Shown: positions 44,796-54,144 of the stretch, piece by piece
How positions within the stretch are numbered: position 1 is the stretch's first letter
Layout: every line of letters starts with the position of its first letter
DNA from: Caldimonas tepidiphila
GTDB lineage: Bacteria > Pseudomonadota > Gammaproteobacteria > Burkholderiales > Burkholderiaceae_C
DNA: 64,000 bases
Direction: 5' to 3'
Assembly: GCF_003569765.1 (NCBI RefSeq)
Contig: NZ_QXMG01000020.1
Span: 23,872 to 87,871, forward strand
The notes under the pieces: model-generated
What the model saw: only the letters and a program-made list of their open reading frames with translations
What the model was told of the DNA's origin: nothing
Database searches by the model: none
Position numbers and translations under genes: made by a program

Positions 44796-47337
44796 TCATT
44801 TCGCGCCCGGCGAGCCGGACAGCGTGCGCCACCGGCTCGGCGCAAGGCGGGTGAGCGGGTTCGTCCCCGGCTTCTGCAGCAGCAGTTCCCCCGCCAGCGC
44901 GATGTCGGGGCGCCCGTCGCGGTTCACGTCGCCCACCGCCATCGAGTGGGGGTTGAAGTTGCCGTAGGGCGCGATGAACAGCTCCTCGGCGGCAAGCGTG
45001 CCGTCCGCTTGCTGCAGGTAGATGCCGGCCTTCATCCATCCCTGGTGCGAGACGATCACGTCCGCCCGTCCGTCGCCGTCGAGGTCGGCCACCCGCACCG
45101 CCAGCGGGATGTCGTGGCTGGCCATGCGGCTCATCGGCCCGAGGCTGCCGTCGCTGCGCTGGTGGAACACGCCGATGTAGGCGTTCGGCCAATTGCCCCC
45201 CGCGGCGATCACCACGTCCTTGCGGCCGTCGCCGTTCAGGTCGCCGACGGCGATTCCCTGAGGCCCGCCCCAGGAATTGTCGGTCGCCAGGCGATCGGGC
45301 GCCGCGAAGCTGCCGTCGGCCTGCTGCCGCAGCACCGCGACGTAACTCCCGCTCACCGCGGCGACGAGGTCGGGGCGGCCGTCGCCATTCACGTCGGCGA
45401 CCTCGAAGTCGGCCGCGCCGGTGGCGCCGAGCCCGGGCGTGGCGTGGAGGACCAGCTCGCCTGCCGCGTTCTGGCGCCAGATGCTGAGCTGGTCGCTTGC
45501 AAGGCTGCCGCCGAGCAACTCCGCCCGGCCATCCCCGTCGAGGTCCGCGAGGCGCACCCGGGCCATGTCGGCACGGTTCAGCAGGCTCGCCAGCACCAGG
45601 CTGCCGCCGCTGCCCTGGCGGAACACCGCCGCGCCGCAGCCGTTGCCGCCCACGACCACCTCGTTGCGGCCGTCGCCGTCGAGGTCGCCGATGGCGACCG
45701 AGGTGAGCCAGCACGAGAGGAAGCGGCCGGCGCCCGTTCGCGCCGGCGTCCCCAGGCTGCCGTCGGCCCGGCCTGCGGCCACGAACAGCGCGGACTCGTC
45801 GGCAGGCGCGTCGGCCATGCCGCTCGTCAGCACGACATCGGCCATGCCGTCGCCGTTCACATCGCCGATGGCCATCGCGTCGGTGCTGATCGCCGGGGCC
45901 AGCCTCACCGGGTAGGCGAACCGGCCCTGGTCGGTCATGAAGTTCAGCTCGAAGGCCGTCCCCATCGGGTTGCCGAGCGCGTCGGCGACCGAGCCCCTCA
46001 CGGAGACGCGGTAGCTCCTGCCGGGCTGCAGCGCAACGGACGGCACGAGGGTCACTGTCGCTCCCTGCACCGACAAGGAGGCGGGGATCGCCTGGCTCAG
46101 GTCGCTCAGCTCGATGCTGTACGCATTCACGCTCGACGGGGCGAGCGGCTCGCTGAACTCGAGCACGATCGCGCCTGTCAGCGCCGCGTCCCGGGCCCCT
46201 TCGGCGGGGAAGGTGCTCGCCACGCCGGGTCCGGCGGCATCGACCTCGAAGCGCCAACTCCGCTCGGCCGCCAGGGCCCAGGGCATTGCCCAGCAGGTCC
46301 TTCGCCCCGGTGCCGACGCGAGCGGTGTAGCTGCCCTCGGCCCAGGCCTGGGCCGGGACGAAGCGCGCCGTGTTCCCATCCACCCGCACGGTCCCCGGCA
46401 CCGCGCGGTTGCCGCCGTCGAGGACCGAGAAGCTGCCGGAGGCGAGGGAGGCGGCGTCCACCGGCTCGCTGAAGGTCACGCTGACGACCATGCCCGCGCC
46501 TCGGGCCACGCCGGGAGCGGGCGCCACCGCTTCGATCGTCGGCGGCACCGCGTCGCTGCTGCGCGAGCCGACGCGGTAGGCCAGGAGCTGCCCGGTGCTC
46601 GTTTCGCTGAAGCTGCCGCTGCGCGTCGTCATGGCGTCGCGCACCAGGCCCACGTCCGGCGCATACCACTCGTCGTGCGTGGTCTCGACGCGCACCTGCC
46701 GCCCGTCGCGGCTGAGCACGACGGTCTGGGACACCGCGCTGCGCTGGTGCAGGCAGTCGGCGAAGTCGCCCGCCGGCGTGCTCACCCTCTCCAGGCCGAT
46801 GACGGTGGCCACGGCCCGGATCGTCATCCGCTCGCCGCGCCCGTCCCCGTCGAGGTCTTCCGCCTCGATCGTGCGGTCGACCTGCACGAAGGAGTCGCCG
46901 ATGCGCAGCGGCAGGCGCAGCAACTCGATCGGGCCGGCCTGTTGCAGCGGCCCGGAGGCGGCCGTGGCGTATTCGCGCACGCCTTCCGCGCTCGACACGA
47001 CGATCGACCGGAACACCCCGTCCTCGTCGGTGCTCTCCACGATGCTTCCGGTGCGGCCCTCCACCGCCTGCGTGCCGAGCACGCTCACGGTGCGCGACGC
47101 CTGGCCGGCCTCGTTCGCGTAGATCCAGCGGTTGCCCTCGGCGAGGGGGAAGTAGTCGCGCTGCGGCAGCAAGGGCGCCGGCCCACCGCCGGCCTCGCCT
47201 GCGCCGCCTCCGCCGCAGGCGGCGAGCAGCAGCGTCAGAGCGAGGAGGGCTCCGAGGCGCAACTTCGCGCCGGGGCCCGGAATTGCGGGGGAGCGGGCGC
47301 CGGATGCGGCGTCCACGAGCCAGGCCAGGAATGTCAT
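44796..47337 (-). pseudogene. FG-GAP/VCBS repeat lipoprotein, frameshifted by a 7-bp duplication
   Basis: The first part (47337 to ~46285) encodes a lipoprotein: hydrophobic segment and lipobox LLAAC (Cys41), then a beta-rich domain and an Ig-like domain (GMVVSVTFSEPVDAAS). At 46271-46284 the 7-base unit GCCCTGG (minus strand) occurs twice; with one copy the frame joins perfectly to the second part, giving an 844-aa protein with a second Ig-like domain and at least seven calcium-binding repeats of the type DVNGDGMADVV, DLDGDGRNEVV. With two copies the frame runs on in alternative, low-complexity sequence to 44737. The intact protein would be an outer-membrane-anchored beta-propeller, possibly adhesive. 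Confidence 0.8.
46271..46284 (-). repeat. 7-bp tandem duplication causing the frameshift
   Basis: CCAGGGC CCAGGGC on the plus strand. Loss of one unit restores reading of AERSWRFEVDAAG after LLGNAL. Confidence 0.9.
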
Positions 47338-47477
47338 CGTTCTGTGCTCCCCGGGCCCCGCCCGTCGTTTTGCGCAGCGATTCTAGGGGGCCCGCAGGGC
47401 ATGGTTGCCACCGGAGGCAGGCCCGGATGGCGTCTCCCGCGAGTCGTCTCTATGCTCGCGGCAGGAGACGAGACGAC

Positions 47478-49223
47478 ATGACGAAGACACACGAGCCCGC
47501 CGCCGCCGACGCCTACGCCGAACTGCACGCCGGCTTCCGCTGGCAGGTGCCGCCGGACTTCAGCATCGCCGAGGCCTGCTGCGGCCGCTGGGCGCGCGAT
47601 CCTGCCAGCGCCGGCCGCCCGGCGGTGATCCACGAGCGTGAGGACGGGCGCCTCGCGACGCTGAGCTACGGCGAGCTGCATGCCGCGGCGGGGCGGCTGG
47701 CGAACGCGCTCGCGCGGCTCGGCGTCGGCCGCGGCGACCGCGTCGCGATCGTGATGCCGCAGCGGCCCGAGACCGCGATCGCGCAGATCGCGGTGAACCG
47801 GCTCGGCGCGGTGGCGATGCCGCTGTCGATGCTGTTCGGCCCCGAGGCGCTGCAGTACCGGCTGCAGGACAGCGAGGCGCGCGTCGCGATCGTCGACGAG
47901 AGCGCGATCGCGAACCTGCGCGCCGCGCGCGGCGCCTGCCCGGCGCTCGAGTGCCTGCTCGCGGTCGGCGAGGCCGAGGGGCAGGGCGAGCTCGACTGGA
48001 GCGCGGCGCTCGCGCGCGAGTCGCCCGAGCACGCCGCCGCCGAGGCGCATGCCGACGCGGGCGCGGTGCTGATCTACACCAGCGGCACCACCGGCCCCCC
48101 GAAGGGCGCGCTGATCCCGCAGCGCGCGCTGCTCGGCAACCTCACCGGCTTCGTCTGCAGCCAGAACTGGCTCGACGGCGCGACGCTCGACGAACTGCTC
48201 GACCCGGCCGGCCCGCGCGGCGTGCCGGGCGACGCGGTGTTCTGGAGCCCGGCCGACTGGGCCTGGACCGGCGGGCTGATGGACGCGCTGCTGCCCTCGC
48301 TCTACTTCGGCATCCCGATCGTCGCCTGGCAGGGGCGCTTCTCGCCCGAGCGCGCCTTCGAGCTGATGGAGCGCCATGCCGTCACGCACAGCTTCCTGTT
48401 CCCGACCGCGATCAAGGCGATGATGAAGGCGGTGCCGCGCCCGCGCGAGCGCTACCGGCTCGCGCTGCGCGCGGTGATGAGCGCCGGCGAGGCGGTGGGC
48501 GACGCGGTGTTCGCGTGGTGCGAGCGCGAGCTCGGGCTGCAGGTCAACGAGATGTTCGGCCAGACCGAGATCAACTACGTGGTCGGCAACTGCTCGGCGC
48601 GCTGGCCGGCGCGCCCCGGCAGCATGGGCCGCGCCTATCCGGGCCATCGCGTCGCGGTGATCGACGACGCCGGGCAGCCCTGCCCGCCGGGCGTGCCGGG
48701 CGACGTCGCGGTGCACCGCCGCGACGTGCACGGCGACCCCGACCCGGTGTTCTTCCTCGGCTACTGGAAGCGCGAGGACGCGACGCGCGCCAAGTTCACC
48801 GGCGACCCCGCCGACTCCTGGTGCCGCACCGGCGACACCGCGGTGACGGACGCCGAGGGCTACCTCTGGTACCAGGGCCGCAGCGACGACGTGTTCAAGG
48901 CCGCCGGCTACCGGATCGGCCCGAGCGAGGTCGAGAACTGCCTCGTGAAGCACCCGGCGGTGGCCAACGCCGCGGTGGTGCCGAAGCCCGACCCGGAGCG
49001 CGGCGCGCTCGTGAAGGCCTACGTGGTGCTGGCGCCGGGGTTCGATCCGGGGCCGGCGCTGGTGGAGGAGCTGCAGCAGCACGTGCGCGGGCGGCTCGCG
49101 CCCTACGAGTACCCGAAGGAGCTCGAGTTCATCGAGGCGCTGCCGATGACCACCACCGGCAAGGTGCAGCGGCGCGTGCTGCGGCTGCAGGAGGAGGAGC
49201 GGGCGCGCGGCAGCGCCGGCTGA
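47478..49223 (+). CDS. AMP-dependent acyl-CoA synthetase
   Basis: 581 aa from ATG 47478 (GGAGA upstream). ANL-superfamily adenylating enzyme: P-loop YTSGTTGPPKGA, the A5 region around NEMFGQTEINY, A7 WCRTGDTA, A8 GRSDDVFKAAGYRIGP and the C-terminal catalytic Lys in TTGKVQRR. It resembles acetyl-CoA/medium-chain acyl-CoA synthetases and should activate a carboxylic acid to its CoA thioester; a short or medium chain is likely. Propionate is a tempting substrate given the operon at 17-24 kb, but nothing here proves it. Confidence 0.92.
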   Translation: MTKTHEPAAADAYAELHAGFRWQVPPDFSIAEACCGRWARDPASAGRPAVIHEREDGRLATLSYGELHAAAGRLANALARLGVGRGDRVAIVMPQRPETAIAQIAVNRLGAVAMPLSMLFGPEALQYRLQDSEARVAIVDESAIANLRAARGACPALECLLAVGEAEGQGELDWSAALARESPEHAAAEAHADAGAVLIYTSGTTGPPKGALIPQRALLGNLTGFVCSQNWLDGATLDELLDPAGPRGVPGDAVFWSPADWAWTGGLMDALLPSLYFGIPIVAWQGRFSPERAFELMERHAVTHSFLFPTAIKAMMKAVPRPRERYRLALRAVMSAGEAVGDAVFAWCERELGLQVNEMFGQTEINYVVGNCSARWPARPGSMGRAYPGHRVAVIDDAGQPCPPGVPGDVAVHRRDVHGDPDPVFFLGYWKREDATRAKFTGDPADSWCRTGDTAVTDAEGYLWYQGRSDDVFKAAGYRIGPSEVENCLVKHPAVANAAVVPKPDPERGALVKAYVVLAPGFDPGPALVEELQQHVRGRLAPYEYPKELEFIEALPMTTTGKVQRRVLRLQEEERARGSAG

Positions 49224-49247
49224 GGAGCAGGCAGGGGGCGCGGTCCG

Positions 49248-49940
49248 TCAGCGGCAGGACTCGACCTGTTGCGGTGCGGTGCCGCTCTCGTTGAAGCGGT
49301 CGAGGCCGGCGGCGCGCGACGGCCGGGCCTCCCAGCAGCGCGTGCCCTGGCGGAAGCGGCGGCCGGCGGTGGTGGCCTCCTCCACCCGCGCCTCGCTGCC
49401 GCCCACATGATCCGCAAAGCGCTCGCTCGCCGTGCGGCGCGGGCCCGTGCGCGGGTCCTCCAGCGCCCGGGAGCGCAGCGGCGCGCCGACGCCGGAGAAC
49501 GTCGGCGGGAGCCCGAGCTGCAGCGGCGCCGTGCCGGCTGCGGCATCGCCCGGCGCTGTCGCGGGCTCCACCGCGGGCGTCGGCGTCGCCGGCATCGCGG
49601 ACGCGCCGGCGGCGGGGAAGACCGGGCGCTCCCGTCCGCGAGGCCCCCGGGCGGGGGTGCGCGAGGATGCGTCCTGCGGCGTCGGCGGGAGCGGCGGCCG
49701 GGCCGCCGGCTCCCGGTGCGGCGCCCCGGTCGGGGGCAGGACCGGGATCAGGCGGCCGCGCATCCGCAGGTCGCCGCGTGCCGCCGGCTGCGGCGCGTCC
49801 GGCCGTGCCACGGGCCAGCGCAGCACGAGGACGTGCAGCGCCGCCACCAGCACGAACAGCGCGGCGCGCATCGCGCGCTCGCGCCGGGACGGCGTGTCGT
49901 TCCAGGGGCGCGGCAGGACGGCGGACGTGGATGCGGTCAT
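49248..49940 (-). CDS. Hypothetical membrane-anchored, Pro/Ala-rich protein
   Basis: 230 aa from ATG 49940. A single membrane helix (AMRAALFVLVAALHVLVLRW, ~23-42) is followed by a long Pro/Ala/Arg-rich extracytoplasmic region with little order and a C-terminal Cys in QVESCR. I do not recognise a family; the layout is loosely like TonB-type periplasm-spanning proteins but no TonB domain is visible. It is convergent with the acyl-CoA synthetase. Confidence 0.6.
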   Translation of the reverse strand: MTASTSAVLPRPWNDTPSRRERAMRAALFVLVAALHVLVLRWPVARPDAPQPAARGDLRMRGRLIPVLPPTGAPHREPAARPPLPPTPQDASSRTPARGPRGRERPVFPAAGASAMPATPTPAVEPATAPGDAAAGTAPLQLGLPPTFSGVGAPLRSRALEDPRTGPRRTASERFADHVGGSEARVEEATTAGRRFRQGTRCWEARPSRAAGLDRFNESGTAPQQVESCR

Positions 49941-50086
49941 GGGGCGCTGCGTGGCAGGACGGTCCGCCGATTGTGCCGCCCGCCGGAGCCGGGACAGGCC
50001 GGCGGCGGGCACCGCCGCGTGCGGGCCGCGCGGCCTTCGGGCAAACTCGGCGGCTCCAGGAACCACAGCGATCAGGAACGAGCCCC

Positions 50087-51145
50087 ATGGAACGAGTCAC
50101 CCTCGGCCGCAGCGACCTCGAGGTCAGCCGCGTCTGCCTCGGCACGATGACCTTCGGCGAGCAGGTGCAGCAGTCGGCCGCGCACGCCCTGCTCGACGAG
50201 GCGCTGGCGCGCGGCGTGGACTTCATCGACGCCGCCGAGATGTACCCGGTGCCGGCGCGCGAGGGCAGCTACGGCGCCACCGAGCGCATCCTCGGCAGCT
50301 GGTTCGCGTCGCGCCCCGGCGTGCGCGAGCGTGTCGTGCTCGCGTCGAAGGTCGCCGGCCCGGGCCGCTACCCGTGGATCCCGAGCGCGAGCGCGTTCAC
50401 AGCCGACGCGATCGTCGCCGCCTGCGACGCGAGCCTCGAGCGCCTCGGCACCGACCGCATCGACCTCTACCAGATCCACTGGCCGGCGCGCCCGGTGCCG
50501 ATGTTCGGCCGCCTGTACTTCGACCCGGCCCAGCCCTCGTCGTCGCCGGGCGTGCTGGAGCAGCTCGAGGCGCTCGCGCGGCTGGTGCGCGCGGGCAAGG
50601 TGCGCCACGTCGGCCTGTCCAACGAGACGCCCTGGGGCGTGAGCGAGTTCGCGCGGCTCGCCGAGGCGCACGGCCTGCCGCGCATCGTCTCGGTGCAGAA
50701 CCCGTACTGCCTGGTCAACCGCAGCGTCGAGAACGCGCTCGACGAGACGCTGCACCGCGAGCAGGTCTCGCTGCTGGCCTACTCGCCGCTCGCCTTCGGG
50801 CTGCTGACGGGCAAGTACGACGCGGCCGCGCCGGGCGAGGCCGGTGCGCCGGACGGGCGCCTGTCGGTGTTCGAGTCGATGCGCCAGCAGCGCTGGGGGC
50901 GCCCGGAGGCGCTCGCGGCCGCGCGCCGCTACAACGCGCTGGCGCGCGAGCACGGCCTCACGCCGGTGCAGCTCGCGCTCGGTTTCTGCAACAGCCGCCG
51001 GCCGCTCGTCGCGAGCACGATCATCGGCGTGACGAGCCCGCAGCAGCTGCGCGAGAACCTCGACGCGGCGAACGTGACGCTCGGCGCCGAAGTGCTCGAG
51101 GCGATCGACCGCATCCGCTGGGAGATGCGCGACCCGGCGCAGTGA
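50087..51145 (+). CDS. Aldo/keto reductase (Tas-like)
   Basis: 352 aa. NAD(P)H-dependent reductase with TIM-barrel fold: LGTMTFG, the catalytic Asp and Tyr in DFIDAAEMY, a Lys in LASKVAG, His in YQIHWP, and a cofactor region STIIGVTSPQQLREN. Length and the internal GRYPWIPSAS insertion match the Tas/Gpr-like subgroup. Next gene 16 bp downstream on the same strand is ybaK. Confidence 0.92.
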   Translation: MERVTLGRSDLEVSRVCLGTMTFGEQVQQSAAHALLDEALARGVDFIDAAEMYPVPAREGSYGATERILGSWFASRPGVRERVVLASKVAGPGRYPWIPSASAFTADAIVAACDASLERLGTDRIDLYQIHWPARPVPMFGRLYFDPAQPSSSPGVLEQLEALARLVRAGKVRHVGLSNETPWGVSEFARLAEAHGLPRIVSVQNPYCLVNRSVENALDETLHREQVSLLAYSPLAFGLLTGKYDAAAPGEAGAPDGRLSVFESMRQQRWGRPEALAAARRYNALAREHGLTPVQLALGFCNSRRPLVASTIIGVTSPQQLRENLDAANVTLGAEVLEAIDRIRWEMRDPAQ

Positions 51146-51161
51146 GGGGAGGGCAGCGGAG

Positions 51162-51653
51162 ATGGCCCGCAAGGAACACGTTTCGGAGACCCCGGCGACA
51201 CAGCTGCTGCGCCGCCACGGCGTCGCCTTCACCGAGCATGTCTACGACTACGTCGAGCACGGCGGCACGGCCGAATCGTCGCGCCAGCTCGGCGTCGACG
51301 AGCACGCGGTGGTCAAGACGCTGGTGATGCAGGACCAGGACGCGAAGCCGCTCGTCGTGCTGATGCACGGCGACCGGCAGGTCAGCACCAAGAACCTGGC
51401 GCGCCAGATCGGCGCGAAGAAGGTCGAGCCCTGCAAGCCGGAGGTGGCGCAGCGCCACAGCGGCTACCTGGTCGGCGGCACCTCGCCCTTCGGCACGAGG
51501 AAGGAGATGCCGGTCTACGTCGAGGAGACGGTGCTGCAGCTGCCGCGCATCTGCATCAACGGCGGGCGGCGCGGCTACCTGGTCGGGATCGATCCGCAGG
51601 TGCTGGTCGCGCTGCTGAAGGCGCGGCCGGTGCAGTGCGCGAGCGTCGACTGA
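51162..51653 (+). CDS. ybaK: Cys-tRNA(Pro) deacylase YbaK
   Basis: 163 aa. It hydrolyses Cys mischarged onto tRNA-Pro. The YbaK/EbsC fold is recognised by VVKTLVMQD, DRQVSTKNLARQIGAKKVE and the substrate loop VGGTSPFGTRKEMPVYVE, with the catalytic Lys in VKTL. It follows the aldo/keto reductase closely and is convergent with fliA. Confidence 0.93.
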   Translation: MARKEHVSETPATQLLRRHGVAFTEHVYDYVEHGGTAESSRQLGVDEHAVVKTLVMQDQDAKPLVVLMHGDRQVSTKNLARQIGAKKVEPCKPEVAQRHSGYLVGGTSPFGTRKEMPVYVEETVLQLPRICINGGRRGYLVGIDPQVLVALLKARPVQCASVD

Positions 51654-51693
51654 AGGGGGCGAAGAAGAGCCGAGCCCGGGCCGGGGCGGGCGA

Positions 51694-52407
51694 TCACCAG
51701 TCGCTGAGGACCTTGCGCAGGCGGTTGATCGCCTGGCGGTGCAGCTGGCAGACGCGCGAGTCGGTGACGCCGAGCACCGCGGCGATCTCCTTGAGGCTGC
51801 ATTCGTGCTCGTAGTACATGCTCATCGCGTAGCGCTCGCGCTCGGGCAGCGCCTCGATCGCCTCGGCGAGGTCGGCGCGCAGGCGCTGCTCGCGCAGCAT
51901 CGAGAGCGGGTCGCCCTGCTCGTCGGCGAGGTGGCGGTCGAGGTAGTCGCCGCTGTCCTCGGCGCCCAGGTCCTCCAGCGACAGCATCTGCGAGCCGTGC
52001 GCCTCGGTCAGCAGCTCGTGGTATTCGGCCAGCGGCATCTCCAGGCGCTGCGCCACCTCCGCGTCCTGCGGCGCGCGGCCGAGCTCGTGCTCGAGCTGCT
52101 GCACCGCGCCGGCCACCGCGCGCTGCTGGCGCCGGCTGCTGCGCGTGGCCCAGTCGGCGCTGCGCAGCTCGTCGAGCATCGCGCCGCGGATGCGCTGGCC
52201 GGCATAGGCCTCGAACTGCGCGCCCTGCGCCTCGTCGAAGCGGCTGAGCACCTCGTTGAGCCCCAGCAGCCCCGCCTGCACCAGGTCGTCGAACTCGACG
52301 TTGGCCGGCAGCTTGGTCATCATGCGGCGGGCCATGCGGTGCACCAGCGGGCTGTACTCGCGGAGCTTGGCGTTGAGGTCGGGGCGGACGGAAAGGGCTG
52401 CTTGCAT
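51694..52407 (-). CDS. fliA: RNA polymerase sigma factor FliA (sigma-28)
   Basis: 237 aa from ATG 52407. It directs transcription of late flagellar and chemotaxis genes. Region 2 (VEFDDLVQAGLLGLNEVLSRFD, then AYAGQRIRGAMLDELRSADW), region 3 with RSSRRQQRAVAGAV and LEHELGRAP, and region 4 (LPERERYAMSMYYEHECSLKEIAAVLGVTDSRVCQLH) are complete and typical of FliA. It stands apart from other flagellar genes between ybaK and plsY; its usual neighbours flhF/flhG are not present. Confidence 0.95.
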   Translation of the reverse strand: MQAALSVRPDLNAKLREYSPLVHRMARRMMTKLPANVEFDDLVQAGLLGLNEVLSRFDEAQGAQFEAYAGQRIRGAMLDELRSADWATRSSRRQQRAVAGAVQQLEHELGRAPQDAEVAQRLEMPLAEYHELLTEAHGSQMLSLEDLGAEDSGDYLDRHLADEQGDPLSMLREQRLRADLAEAIEALPERERYAMSMYYEHECSLKEIAAVLGVTDSRVCQLHRQAINRLRKVLSDW

Positions 52408-52671
52408 GGGGTCTCGTCTCTCTGGGCGGCTCGTGGCCGCCGGTGGGCGATGCGGGCCGGGGGCACCGGGCCAGGCCGGCTGCGCATCGCGATGGATCGA
52501 TGGCGTCCAATGTAAGCAGGCACTCGCATCGCTTGCAGTGGGCGGCGCGCCAAACCGCGTGTCAGGCAAATTCCTACAAGCTGCCGGGGTGGGGACGACA
52601 GGCCGGGGCGTGCCCGGTGGCGGGGGCGGCCGCCCGGTGCACAATGGCGACCCCCACTCGAAGCACGTCCC

Positions 52672-53376
52672 ATGGAGACCCTGATTCCCTTCGCCGCCGT
52701 CGTCGCCGGCTACCTGCTCGGCTCGCTGTCCTTCGCCGTCATCGTCAGCCGCCTGATGGGCCTGAGCGACCCGCGCAGCTACGGCTCCGGGAACCCCGGC
52801 GCGACCAACGTGCTGCGCTCGGGCAACAAGGCCGCGGCGATCCTGACGCTGGTGTTCGACGCGCTCAAGGGCGTGCTGCCGGTGCTCGCGGTGCGCTTCT
52901 GGGGCGAGCCCTGGGGCCTGGGCGAGGGCACCGCGGCGATGGTCGGCCTCGCGGCCTTCGTCGGCCATGTCTGGCCGGTGTTCTTCCGCTTCCAGGGCGG
53001 CAAGGGCGTCGCGACCGCCGCGGGCGTGCTGCTCGCGATCAATCCGCTGCTCGGCGTCGCGACGCTCGCCACCTGGCTGATCATCGCGTTCTTCTTCCGC
53101 TACTCGTCGCTGGCCGCGATCGTTGCGGCGGTGTTCGCGCCCTTCTTCCAGATCCTCGTCTGGGGCATGGGCCCGGTGGCCGGCATGGCGCTGTTCATGG
53201 CGGCGCTGCTGGTCTGGCGCCACGAGGGCAACATCCGCAAGCTGCTGGCCGGCACCGAGAGCCGCATCGGCCAGAAGTCGTCCAAGCCTGCCGCGCCGCC
53301 GGCGCAGGGCAGCCAGCCGGGGGGCAAGCCCGGCAACAAGCACGGCCGCGGCAAGCCGCGGCGCAAGGGGCATTGA
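52672..53376 (+). CDS. plsY: Glycerol-3-phosphate acyltransferase PlsY
   Basis: 234 aa. It transfers acyl from acyl-phosphate to glycerol-3-phosphate in the inner membrane, the first step of phospholipid synthesis. Five membrane helices and the three conserved cytoplasmic motifs are present: [11 protein letters not shown] (~34-44), [12 protein letters not shown] (~104-115) and [13 protein letters not shown] (~183-195). The C-terminus is a short Lys/Gly/Pro-rich tail longer than in many homologues. Divergent from fliA with a 264-bp gap holding no gene. Confidence 0.95.
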   Translation: METLIPFAAVVAGYLLGSLSFAVIVSRLMGLSDPRSYGSGNPGATNVLRSGNKAAAILTLVFDALKGVLPVLAVRFWGEPWGLGEGTAAMVGLAAFVGHVWPVFFRFQGGKGVATAAGVLLAINPLLGVATLATWLIIAFFFRYSSLAAIVAAVFAPFFQILVWGMGPVAGMALFMAALLVWRHEGNIRKLLAGTESRIGQKSSKPAAPPAQGSQPGGKPGNKHGRGKPRRKGH

Positions 53377-53377
53377 G

Positions 53378-53728
53378 ATGGTGCAGCGTTTCCACGTCGG
53401 GGCCCGCCTGTCGGAGATGGCGGTCCACAACGGCACGGTCTACCTCGCCGGCCAGGTGCCGGACGACGGCTCGCTCGACATCGGCGGGCAGACCGCGCAG
53501 GTGCTGGGCATGGTCGACCGGCTGCTGGCCGAGGCCGGCAGCGACAAGTCGCGCATCCTGATGGCGCAGATCTTCCTCGCCGACCTGGCGGACTACGACG
53601 GCATGAACGCCGCCTGGGACGCCTGGGTGCCGGCCGGCAGCGCGCCGCCGCGCGCCACGGTGCAGGCGAGGCTCGCGCGGCCCGAGTGGCGCATCGAGAT
53701 CGTCGTCACCGCGGCGCTCGCGCCATGA
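53378..53728 (+). CDS. RidA/YjgF family protein
   Basis: 116 aa, one base after the plsY stop. Family members are trimeric imine/enamine deaminases. NGTVYLAGQVPDDGS, the long helix GGQTAQVLGMVDRLLAEAG and the Arg-containing end PRATVQARLARPEW are visible, including the Arg that binds substrate carboxylate in RidA. It overlaps the next gene by four bases (ATGA). Confidence 0.9.
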   Translation: MVQRFHVGARLSEMAVHNGTVYLAGQVPDDGSLDIGGQTAQVLGMVDRLLAEAGSDKSRILMAQIFLADLADYDGMNAAWDAWVPAGSAPPRATVQARLARPEWRIEIVVTAALAP

Positions 53729-54144
53729 ACGCGCCGCAGGATCCCCGCCCGCAGGACTCGCCGCCGCCGGCCGCCGATGCGCCGAAGCCGCTGCGCACGC
53801 TGCTGCTGATGGGGGCGCTGATCGCGGCGATGAGCGGCGGCGTGCTGCTGATCCAGGGTCGGGGCGAGCAGAAGCTGTCCGCCGAGCTGCAGGCCCGCGC
53901 GCAGCCGGGCGACATCCGCATGATCTCGTCGCAGACCTGCGTCTACTGCAATCGTGCGCGCGAGTGGCTCACCGAGCACCGCGTGCCCTTCGACGAGTGC
54001 TTCATCGAGCGCGACGCCCGCTGCGCCGCGCAGTACCAGGCGCTCGGCGCCCGCGGCACGCCGACGCTGCTGGTGCGCGGCCAGCCGGTCCTCGGCTTCA
54101 ATCCCGAGCGCATCGCCGCGGTGCTTGCCGCGACCTCACGCTGA
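53725..54144 (+). CDS. Membrane-anchored glutaredoxin-like protein
   Basis: 139 aa from ATG 53725, overlapping the RidA stop. A Pro-rich cytoplasmic start is followed by a membrane helix (LLLMGALIAAMSGGVLLIQ, ~25-43) and a thioredoxin-fold domain with redox motif CVYC (in ISSQTCVYCNRAREWL) and the cis-Pro loop RGTPTLLVRG. It probably acts at the membrane on a disulfide or as a thiol reductant; the partner is unknown. The 3' end overlaps yciO by 9 bp in convergent orientation. Confidence 0.85.
   Translation: MNAPQDPRPQDSPPPAADAPKPLRTLLLMGALIAAMSGGVLLIQGRGEQKLSAELQARAQPGDIRMISSQTCVYCNRAREWLTEHRVPFDECFIERDARCAAQYQALGARGTPTLLVRGQPVLGFNPERIAAVLAATSR

Noticed and set aside
44737..46270. The alternative continuation of the lipoprotein frame to 44737
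   Set aside because: After the 7-bp duplication this frame is Arg/Ala-rich without repeats, while the other frame carries seven calcium-binding FG-GAP repeats.
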